18,808 nt of DNA, from positions 1-18,808 of the forward strand of contig CAZFMJ010000056.1 of assembly GCA_964520045.1 (NCBI GenBank), written 5' to 3'. Source of the stretch: CAZFMJ01 sp964520045. GTDB lineage: Bacteria > Elusimicrobiota > Elusimicrobia > Elusimicrobiales > CAZFMJ01. Positions 7,208 to 13,346 of the stretch are shown one piece after another. Positions within the stretch are counted from its first letter, which is position 1; each line of letters opens with the position of its first letter. A program made the translations under genes and the position numbers. The notes beneath the pieces were generated by a model, which made no database searches, was not told the origin of the DNA, and saw nothing but the letters and a program-made list of their open reading frames with translations.

Positions 7208-7687
7208 ATGACAACTAAAATGCTTGCTTTTGCGTTTATATTCGGCGCGGCTGTGCCGTGCATGGCGGGCGCGTCGATGGATGATACCATAAAACAATGG
7301 GCGGAAAATTCCGTGAAATTTGACGCCGCAGTGCCCGCAGATAAAAAGGAGGGAGCTTCTGCGGTATATGCAAAGCGAGACGGCAGGGCGGGCGCTCTTG
7401 TAAAACAAGTTCAAACTGCGCCGGAGAAAGGCGGCGCGGATCTTAAGGGCCAAAATGTTTTACCGCCGAAAAATGAGAATATGGGAACCAGAAGAAGGAG
7501 AAATGCGGAACCTCAGCCTCCCGCGTCTGATACCGATATAGCATTGGGTTTCGGTTCCGTGGCATTGCTGGTCGGAGGCGTTGTCGCGACCGCCTTGACG
7601 TTAAAAGCGGGTTTTATCGTTCTGCCCGTGGCGGCATTGGGCCTGGCCGGCTACGGAATATGGAGATCTGTTAAGAAAGACAAATAA
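7208..7687 (+). CDS. Exported/membrane protein, second tandem paralogue (GASMDDTIKQW family)
   Basis: The 159 aa product repeats the layout of the upstream gene: signal peptide (MTTKMLAFAFIFGAAVPCMA), the same block GASMDDTIKQWAENSVKF from residue 21, a charged linker with LVKQ and GGADLK, then two hydrophobic Gly/Ala/Val segments (LGFGSVALLVGGVVATALTL and GFIVLPVAALGLAGYGIW) and a basic tail (RSVKKDK). The C-terminal halves of the two proteins do not align well, while 22 successive residues of the N-terminal block are identical with only synonymous base differences. AAAGGAA (7192-7198) precedes the ATG by 9 bases. Unknown family. The conserved block just after the signal peptide may be a sorting or partner-binding segment, which is inference only. 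Confidence 0.75.
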   Translation: MTTKMLAFAFIFGAAVPCMAGASMDDTIKQWAENSVKFDAAVPADKKEGASAVYAKRDGRAGALVKQVQTAPEKGGADLKGQNVLPPKNENMGTRRRRNAEPQPPASDTDIALGFGSVALLVGGVVATALTLKAGFIVLPVAALGLAGYGIWRSVKKDK

Positions 7688-7693
7688 TATCAG

Positions 7694-7883
7694 GGGACAG
7701 CTGGACTGCTAGACCGCTATTAAGAAGCGGCGTAAACGCGAAATTTGAAAATTGATATTAGAAGTTCAATAGTAAATAGCAGGTAAATCTTATTCTCACC
7801 TGTCCTCAGTTTCTCCTCTTGATTTTCCCGTCTACCTTCCCCTTTACTGTCTCGCTGTCCAGCCGTCTAGCGGTCTAGCCGTC
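7694..7883. repeat. Repeat-filled space between convergent genes
   Basis: Copies of the second repeat type lie at both ends in inverted orientation: 7694-7730 containing CTAGACCGCTATTAAG, and 7851-7883 containing CTTAATA-side TAGCGGTCTAGCC. A minus-orientation GTCTACC-type repeat (7827-7850) lies between. Each copy follows the 3' end of its nearest gene; the namZ stop codon TAA runs directly into GACGGCTAG on the minus strand. No terminator with a T run is evident. Confidence 0.5.
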
Positions 7884-9092
7884 TTAATATAAAAGATATT
7901 TTGTCCGGACGGTTTCAAAATCCTTCCTATCCTGCTCAAAATCGTGAAGTATTACGGCGGGCGCGGCTTTTGATTCGTATAATGCCTTAAACCTGTCGTT
8001 ACCGAGCATCCTGCGTATTTCATTCCATTTTATCACGAAATCCTTCGGCTGAAGTTTTCGTAATATGCAGGCGGTGTGAATGAATATCTCAAGCGGGCGC
8101 AGGGCGGTTTTATCCGTTATTTCCATTCTTACTCCGTCGCATTTCAGGCCCGCGTAAACGTCTTTGTCCGGAGTTCTCTTTTCCCGCGTGAATTTTACTC
8201 CCTGTATTCCCGCTTTTGAAAGCATTTTTGCGAGTTTTTTGCCCTTCAGCCACGGCGCGCCGAACCACATAAAAGGGCTCTGCGTTCCCCGCCCTACGGA
8301 CATGTTGGTCGCTTCAAAACATCCTATTCCGGGATAAAGCATCGCGGCTTCAACGTTCCTTATGTTGGGCGAAGGATTTATCCATTGCAGGCCTGTTTCA
8401 TCATAAAACATGTTTCTGTTCCAGCCGGACACCGGTATGACGGTGAGTTTTACGTCCAGTTTTTTACTGCCGGCATGAAATTTAGCCATTTCGCCCGGAG
8501 TAAAGCCGTGGCGCACCGGCACGGGAAAATAAGCGGTGAAAACCTGAATATCATCCTGCAGGACCGGGCCCTCAAGGATGCTGCCTGAAACAGGATTGGG
8601 GCGGTCGAGCACGAAAAATTCGATATTATTTTTTGCCGCCTCTTCCAGCGCGTAGCCCATGGTGGTCAGGTAGGTGTAAAAACGTGCGCCTACGTCCTGT
8701 ATGTCAAAAACCAAAGCGTCTATTCCGGCGAGCATTTCGGGGGACGGCCGCTGATATTTGCCGTAAAGGCTGTATAGCGGAAGTCCGGTGGCGGGGTCCG
8801 AGGAATTTTCTATCTTCTCGCCGTGATCCGCTGTGCCTCTGAAGCCGTGCTCGGGGCTGAAGACGGCTTTTATCTGAAATTTTTGGGATTGAGCGAACAG
8901 AACATCGATGATATTTTTTCCGTTTGCGTCTATCGCCGTGTGGTTGGCTATTATTCCTATTTTTTTGCCCTGAAGGGGGGCGAAGTCCTGCTTTTCAAGA
9001 ACGTCCAGCCCCGATAGGACCGCGCACTGCGCGGAAACGGCGGTAAAAAGCAAAACTACCGCGCAAAAAAAATAAATTTTTTTTGAATTCAT
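7884..9092 (-). CDS. namZ: Exo-beta-N-acetylmuramidase NamZ-like (DUF1343, GH171)
   Basis: Characterised members of this family (B. subtilis NamZ/YbbC) release MurNAc from the non-reducing end of peptidoglycan glycans. The 402 aa protein starts with a signal peptide (MNSKKIYFFCAVVLLFTAVSAQC), so it acts outside the inner membrane. Family hallmarks follow in order: GKKIGIIANHTAID (42-55), FSPEHGFRG (78-86), DIQDVGARFYTYLTTMGYA (130-148), LDRPNPVSG (162-170), and GRGTQSPF in the middle. The ATG lies one base after the TAA stop codon of the upstream alpha-amylase gene, so the two form a translationally coupled operon. Free MurNAc made this way needs uptake and 6-phosphorylation before MurQ (17707) can use it, and neither a MurNAc kinase nor a transporter is seen. 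Assignment to the family is strong; the substrate is inferred. Confidence 0.88.
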   Translation of the reverse strand: MNSKKIYFFCAVVLLFTAVSAQCAVLSGLDVLEKQDFAPLQGKKIGIIANHTAIDANGKNIIDVLFAQSQKFQIKAVFSPEHGFRGTADHGEKIENSSDPATGLPLYSLYGKYQRPSPEMLAGIDALVFDIQDVGARFYTYLTTMGYALEEAAKNNIEFFVLDRPNPVSGSILEGPVLQDDIQVFTAYFPVPVRHGFTPGEMAKFHAGSKKLDVKLTVIPVSGWNRNMFYDETGLQWINPSPNIRNVEAAMLYPGIGCFEATNMSVGRGTQSPFMWFGAPWLKGKKLAKMLSKAGIQGVKFTREKRTPDKDVYAGLKCDGVRMEITDKTALRPLEIFIHTACILRKLQPKDFVIKWNEIRRMLGNDRFKALYESKAAPAVILHDFEQDRKDFETVRTKYLLY

Positions 9093-9093
9093 A

Positions 9094-10341
9094 TTATTTA
9101 CGGCGTGCGGTTTTGTTTACCCAGACCGCGTAGCCTTGGCCTGAGGCGGCAAGTTCCCAGTCGCTTCCGAGAGCCCATCTGCCTCCGCCTATTTCAACCG
9201 CGACTCTGCCCGCTATTATCGCGCAGTATTTATAGGAATCAGCCACGGAAATGGTTATGGGGCTTGTGGAGGTGATACCGGCCTCTTTGCGTATTTTGAT
9301 GAGTTTTTTGATTTCACCGCCGAGTCCCCAGTCGTAAAAATGGGGCCAGTAAACGCATGGTATGCCGGGATGGGTAAGTATGTAGGCATAGCCCTGCATC
9401 ACTTTGTCTTTTGGAAACGGCCAATGGTTCTGTCCGGGTCCGTTTGTGCTAGGGCCCGTATCGTGGTTGTCCACAAAGGTGACGGCCCTTGACGGCCACC
9501 AGCCTATAAGTCCTATGGGTTTTCCGGCGTAATCTCTCAGCCGCCAGTATTCGTTTGAGCCTACCGCGTGCTGGAGCATCCCTTTTGTGGTGAAATCAAA
9601 AAGCGTTATTCTTCCGGCATTGGCGTCCAGCCAGTTGCACAGCCTTTGTCTGTGCGAATTCGGATTGTTAATGTCAAGGTCTTCCCATATTTCTCCAACG
9701 GCAAAATACGGCGTCGAAGCGTCGTTATACATCGCGAGATACTGAGGCGCGTATCCAAGCACGTAATCGTAGCGCCAGCCGTCATAGCCTATCGTTTTTT
9801 TAAGCCATGACATCCATTCCTTTATGCTTTCCTGAACGTAAATTTTGGTATGGTCTATATCCCTTGCCGCGTGATAGCCTTTTCCGGTATCTTTCGCGCC
9901 TCTGGCGCCCGACCATTCATCGTCGGAGCATACGGCGTCGGGGCCCCACTGCGGGTCGGTGAAGTCTCCCCAGTCGCTTGAGCCCAGCCTGTGATTTAAG
10001 ATCACATCGGCGATGACTTTGACGCCGCAGTTGTGGAGCGCTGAAACGGCGCTTATAAGCCGGTCTTTTGCGCCGTACTGCGAATCCTGCTGATACCATT
10101 TTGTCGGGAGATATCCTTCGTCGCTTGCCGCCACTCCGGAGGGGGGAACCCACACCATGTCAAACCCTGACTCGGCGATGTCCCGCGCTTTTGAGGCCAG
10201 AACATCCCACCACGGCTTGGTCATATGGGATTCCCAGTGGAAACCCTGCAGTATCACGGCTCTGCCGGTTTCGCCCGCGGAGGCGGAAAATAAAAAGGCG
10301 GGATTAATAATGAGGATAAAAACGGATAGTATAAGCTTCAT
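9094..10341 (-). CDS. Alpha-amylase, plant-type (GH13_6-like), exported
   Basis: This enzyme hydrolyses internal alpha-1,4 bonds of starch or glycogen. The 415 aa protein has an N-terminal signal peptide (MKLILSVFILIINPAFLFSASA). The barrel shows ADVILNHR (111-118), GWRYDYV (188-194) with nucleophile D192, AVGEIWED (214-221) with acid E217, and FVDNHDT (289-295) with D294. The run WPFPKDKVMQGYAYILTHPG (307-326), PSGVAASDEGYLP (67-79) and the small beta-sheet C-terminal domain are much closer to plant amylases such as barley alpha-amylase than to ordinary bacterial ones. This suggests the GH13_6 subfamily. It is first in an operon with namZ. No Shine-Dalgarno is visible, and the promoter sits so close to the ATG that the mRNA may be leaderless. 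Confidence 0.93.
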   Translation of the reverse strand: MKLILSVFILIINPAFLFSASAGETGRAVILQGFHWESHMTKPWWDVLASKARDIAESGFDMVWVPPSGVAASDEGYLPTKWYQQDSQYGAKDRLISAVSALHNCGVKVIADVILNHRLGSSDWGDFTDPQWGPDAVCSDDEWSGARGAKDTGKGYHAARDIDHTKIYVQESIKEWMSWLKKTIGYDGWRYDYVLGYAPQYLAMYNDASTPYFAVGEIWEDLDINNPNSHRQRLCNWLDANAGRITLFDFTTKGMLQHAVGSNEYWRLRDYAGKPIGLIGWWPSRAVTFVDNHDTGPSTNGPGQNHWPFPKDKVMQGYAYILTHPGIPCVYWPHFYDWGLGGEIKKLIKIRKEAGITSTSPITISVADSYKYCAIIAGRVAVEIGGGRWALGSDWELAASGQGYAVWVNKTARRK

Positions 10342-10347
10342 AATAAG

Positions 10348-10375
10348 ATTTTAATATATACAGAAAAATTGTCAA
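10348..10375 (-). promoter_or_regulatory. Sigma70-like promoter of the amylase-namZ operon
   Basis: On the minus strand a perfect TTGACA (10370-10375) is followed after 16 bases by TAAAAT (10348-10353). A start site about 7 bases further falls at the A or the base before the amylase ATG (10339-10341). The MITE at 10406 lies some 30 bases upstream of the -35 box, so its insertion may have separated the promoter from older upstream sites. Confidence 0.6.
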
Positions 10376-10405
10376 GGGACTTTTGGGAAGAAAACCACGG
10401 GACGG

Positions 10406-10678
10406 CTAGTGTTGCGACAAAGAAATTATGCATCATTTGGCCTGTCGATTTTGAGCCGAGCCGAAGCGATGTGAGGCGAGCAGGCCTTTAGGCCTGTAAG
10501 CCGAACAGCGCAAAGGCGCAGGCCAAAAGCGGCTGGCCCCTTCGGGGAGGCCCACTCCTGGCCGATTTCGTCGTTGCTCCTCATTCACACTGCTTAAGCA
10601 GTGCTCATTCGTCACGCCTAGAACTCGGCTCAGGCCTGGGCCTCCAAATGTTGCGTAATTTCTTTGTCGCAACACTAG
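10406..10678. mobile_element. MITE-like element with 23-bp perfect terminal inverted repeats
   Basis: The ends (10406-10428 and 10656-10678) are perfect inverted repeats starting CTAGTGTTGCGACAAAG, and the match continues imperfectly for about 12 bases more. The 273-base element has no credible gene; the open frame across it has a translation dictated by hairpins. Inside are nested palindromes: GAGCCGAG/CTCGGCTC (10453-10460 with 10624-10631), CAGGCC-TTTA-GGCCTG (10481-10496), CCCC-TTC-GGGG (10537-10547) and CACTGCTTAAGCAGTG (10588-10603). It sits in a CTAG site within a second-type repeat tract. Mobilisation by an enzyme encoded elsewhere is expected for such elements. Confidence 0.8.
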
Positions 10679-11014
10679 ACTGCAGTCCAGCCATTAAGAA
10701 ATCGCCAAGTTCACAGACACACGGATACATAGTGACCCAGCGGCCCAGACCCCCAGTTTCCCAGACACACAGTCATTAAATTGGGGACGAAGAAGTCATC
10801 AGACAGAACAAAGAGACCTGTCATTCCCGAAGGCCGCAATCGGGAATCCAGTCTTCTTACCCTAATTTCCCAATCTCGTTTTTTATTCTTTTCGCCTTTT
10901 GCGCCACTTCGACTCGCTTTCTTGCTCGCTCAGTGTGGTGAGCGAAGTCGAACCACTTTTTGCGGCTAATCCTTTCTCTGTTTTTACCTTCTCCCGTCTA
11001 CCGTTTCTCGTTTT
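10679..11014. repeat. Intergenic repeat mosaic between the MITE and lolD
   Basis: After the MITE comes the second half of a disrupted repeat (ACTGCAGTCCAGCC, 10679-10692), then CCCAG/CACACGG-rich sequence (10700-10772). A REP-like inverted repeat follows, ATTCCCGA-9 nt-TCGGGAAT (10823-10847), then an imperfect palindrome CACTTCGACTCGCT...AGCGAAGTCGAACCACT (10905-10957). A minus-orientation GTCTACC-type repeat (10985-11014) overlaps the lolD 3' end. An open frame at 10781-10969 translates these repeats and has no ribosome site, so I do not call it a gene. Confidence 0.55.
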
Positions 11015-11678
11015 CAGTGAATTTCCCGTCGTTGAGGTGCACTATTCTTGAGGCATAGCGCGCCGCCTCTTCATTATGGGTGGCCATAATTACGGCTATC
11101 CCGGAATCGGCCAGAGTTTTCAGGTCGTTAAAGATGATTTTTGCGTTATGCTTGTCCAGATTGCCCGTGGGCTCGTCCGCAAGCAGGAGTTCGGGATCGT
11201 TTCTTAACGCCCTTGCCACCGCCGCCCTCTGTTTTTCGCCTCCCGAAACCTCCATCGGAAATTTGCCCGCCATTTCAGCCAGTCCGAAACGTTCGAGAAG
11301 TTCCAGCGCTTTTGCCGGATCGCTTTTGGAGCATATCCTCGCCGGCATATCCGTGTTCTCCAGCAGGGTGAATTCAGGCAGAAGCGAGTCGAATTGGAAC
11401 ACAAAGCCTATTTTCATCATGCGGATTTTTGATTTTTTGGTTTCATCAAGTCCGGACGCCGAGCTGCCGAAAAGTTTTATTTCGCCTTCCGAGGGAGAGT
11501 CAAGCAGTCCGGCAAGGTTGAGGAACGTGGATTTTCCGGAGCCGCTTGGTCCGAGCAATACCGCAAATTCGCCTTTTTTTATGCTGAAATTTATTCCGGA
11601 GAGCACGCGTATCAATTCATGCCCCTGCATGTAATTTTTGCTTAAATCCGAGGTTGCAAGAACTATTCCGTTATCCAT
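10998..11678 (-). CDS. lolD: Lipoprotein-releasing ABC transporter ATPase LolD
   Basis: LolD powers extraction of outer-membrane lipoproteins from the inner membrane with its LolC/E permease. The 226 aa protein has Walker A GPSGSGKST (43-51), Q-loop Q95 (FVFQFDSLL), signature VSGGEKQR (144-151), Walker B LLLADEP (164-170) and H-loop H201 (MATHNEE). GNLD after Walker B is usual for the MacB/LolD/FtsE group. The start codon overlaps the stop of the permease gene by 8 bases (ATGGATAA), which fixes the operon. The last codons (E-N-E-K-R, TAG) lie in a GGTAGACGG-type repeat that supplies the stop codon. A MacB-type exporter is the alternative, but the permease lacks a MacB-type domain order. Confidence 0.9.
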   Translation of the reverse strand: MDNGIVLATSDLSKNYMQGHELIRVLSGINFSIKKGEFAVLLGPSGSGKSTFLNLAGLLDSPSEGEIKLFGSSASGLDETKKSKIRMMKIGFVFQFDSLLPEFTLLENTDMPARICSKSDPAKALELLERFGLAEMAGKFPMEVSGGEKQRAAVARALRNDPELLLADEPTGNLDKHNAKIIFNDLKTLADSGIAVIMATHNEEAARYASRIVHLNDGKFTENEKR

Positions 11679-12891
11679 AGCGTATCGCGTCTACCGGGCT
11701 TATTTTTGAGGATCTCAGCGCCGGATACACCGCGGCAAGAAGGCATATCGCGTAACTGCCCAGCATCGTGGCGAGGATATCCTGCCATCTTATGTCCACC
11801 GGAACTTTTGTTATGTAATAAATATCGGCGGGCAGCTCCACTATCGTGAATCTGCCTATTATCCAGCATATGACAAGGCCGAGCGCTGTTCCCATGATTA
11901 TCCCGGCCCCGCCTATCATGGAGCCTTCCCACCAGAATATTCTCCGTATGAAAGAGGGGGAAGCTCCCATCGCCCGCAGAAGACCAATGTCCCGCAGTTT
12001 CTCCGTGCCCAGCAGTATCAGGTTGGATGCGATATTGAACGCGGCCACCAGCACGATAAGGAGAAGTATCAGCGACATCACGAATTTTTCAAGCTTGAGC
12101 GCCGCAAAAAGCGTCTGGTTCATTTGGGCGAAAGTCTTTACCATGAAAGAAAAACCCAGCTGAGGTTTAAGCCTTGCGGCCGTTTCGCCGGCTTTGTTTA
12201 TATTTTTTAGGCGCAGTCCTATTCCCGTGACGGAGCCCGCGGTGTCGAAAAAATCCGCGGCCGAATCAAGCGCGCAGTAGGCCATGGTGTTGTCGAACTC
12301 ATAATAGCCGGTGCGTATGGCGCCGTCAACTCTGAATTTTTTCATTTTCGGCAGTATGCCAAGCGCCGTTGATTCCATTTTGGGAGAGATGATCACCATC
12401 TCGTCGCCTATCCATGCGCCCATATTTTTCGCAAGCTCTTCCCCCAGTATGATGCCGGGTATTTTTTGTTTTTCCTTAAGCGTCTGCCATGAGCCGGAAG
12501 TTATCGCGCCCTTAAGATCGTTTACCCGGAATTCGCGCCCGATATCCAGCCCCTTGACCACAGCGCCGGTAGACCTGCCTTTAAAGCTTAATATCGCCTG
12601 CCCGAATATAAACGGGGCAAAAGCTTCCACCTCGGGGTCCTTTGAGATGATATCCTCTATTTTAACGGAATTTTCCGGCCGGATTTGTCCGTAAATCATC
12701 AGGTGGGACTGTGCGCCGATTATTTTTTTCTGGATATCGGTCTGAAAGCCGTTCATCACCGAAAGCGTGGCGATAAGAGCCGCCACTCCTACGGCTACTC
12801 CCGCCACTCCGATAATAGTGGTTATGACGGCAAAAAGCCCTTTCCTTTCAGCCTTAAGATATCTTTTTGCTATAAAAAATTCTGCGGACAT
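11671..12891 (-). CDS. lolC: Lipoprotein-releasing system permease, LolC/LolE family
   Basis: The inner-membrane subunit recognises mature lipoproteins and passes them to LolA. The 406 aa length matches LolC/E. It opens with FIAKRYLKAERKGLFAVIT, the family N-terminus, followed by a first membrane helix (IGVAGVAVGVAALIATLSVMNGF). A large periplasmic domain spans residues about 48-265, then come three further helices (about 268-295, 318-346 and 372-394). LRDIGLLRAMGAS and the C-terminal YPALRSSKISPVDAIRYG are typical FtsX-like permease motifs. A single permease gene paired with LolD may mean a LolF-type homodimer, or the partner lies elsewhere. The start has no good ribosome site, and a repeat tract directly precedes it. 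Confidence 0.88.
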   Translation of the reverse strand: MSAEFFIAKRYLKAERKGLFAVITTIIGVAGVAVGVAALIATLSVMNGFQTDIQKKIIGAQSHLMIYGQIRPENSVKIEDIISKDPEVEAFAPFIFGQAILSFKGRSTGAVVKGLDIGREFRVNDLKGAITSGSWQTLKEKQKIPGIILGEELAKNMGAWIGDEMVIISPKMESTALGILPKMKKFRVDGAIRTGYYEFDNTMAYCALDSAADFFDTAGSVTGIGLRLKNINKAGETAARLKPQLGFSFMVKTFAQMNQTLFAALKLEKFVMSLILLLIVLVAAFNIASNLILLGTEKLRDIGLLRAMGASPSFIRRIFWWEGSMIGGAGIIMGTALGLVICWIIGRFTIVELPADIYYITKVPVDIRWQDILATMLGSYAICLLAAVYPALRSSKISPVDAIRYG

Positions 12892-12900
12892 ATATGAAGA

Positions 12901-12938
12901 GGGTAAATGGAAGACGGTAGACGGTAGACGGTAGACGG
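12901..12938 (+). repeat. Tandem 7-base repeat (GACGGTA)
   Basis: Three full copies of GACGGTA and a partial fourth (12913-12938) follow a diverged GGTAAATGGAA. This is the most regular tandem copy of the first repeat family in the window. It is antisense to both flanking genes and sits 10 bases upstream of the Lol permease start codon. Confidence 0.7.
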
Positions 12939-12961
12939 CTAAAAAACTAATCTTTTTCCGT

Positions 12962-13345
12962 CTATCTGATTGTATCTATGGTTTCCTTTCTTTTTAATCT
13001 GTATCTGATTAATCCGTTTAACAGCGAATCAACTTTTTCAAGGGTAGAAGTAAGATGGGAAACGGCAGATGGTCCCAATAATTTAAGTTCCGTACAGAGT
13101 ATAATCTGTGTATCCAATTCACTGATAGAGCCTCGCGCAATATTAAAAAATTGGGCAGATTCTTTTCCGCCTTTTCTGGCCGCGCCTTCTGCAATATTTG
13201 ACGGTATCGATACCGCTGCCCGCCGCATCTGGCTGGTTAATCCATAAAGCTCATCAATAGGCATATTTTGAGTTTCAAGATAAACCATTTTTACAAGGCT
13301 GATTGCTTCCAGCCAGACATCTAATCTTTTATGCGCTTTTTCCAT
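12962..13345 (-). CDS. Four-helix bundle protein (S23 / 23S rRNA intervening-sequence protein family)
   Basis: The 127 aa product matches the S23/IVS-encoded family: the opening KRLDVWLEAISLVKMVY, the central LTSQMRRAAVSIPSNIAEG (residues 36-54, the family signature) and FNIARGSISELDTQI. Members form pentameric four-helix bundles; many are stand-alone genes and their role is not settled. It starts one base after the lysS stop codon and lies within the lysS-lolD transcription unit. The stop codon TAG is inside CAGATAGACGG, a fragment of the first repeat family. The family is often found at irregular places in genomes, so its position between lysS and lol genes probably reflects insertion rather than shared function. 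Confidence 0.88.
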   Translation of the reverse strand: MEKAHKRLDVWLEAISLVKMVYLETQNMPIDELYGLTSQMRRAAVSIPSNIAEGAARKGGKESAQFFNIARGSISELDTQIILCTELKLLGPSAVSHLTSTLEKVDSLLNGLIRYRLKRKETIDTIR

Positions 13346-13346
13346 T

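Noticed and set aside
10433..10675. 80-codon open frame on the minus strand inside the MITE
   Set aside because: Its translation is set by the palindromes and terminal repeats, and there is no ribosome site or family resemblance.
10781..10969. 62-codon open frame on the plus strand
   Set aside because: It translates a REP-like inverted repeat (VIPEGRNRESS) and another palindrome; such frames recur wherever the repeats occur.
10998..12891. MacB-type macrolide exporter instead of Lol system
   Set aside because: The ATPase is separate, and the permease opens with the LolC/E N-terminus and matches its length; no membrane-fusion partner is adjacent.
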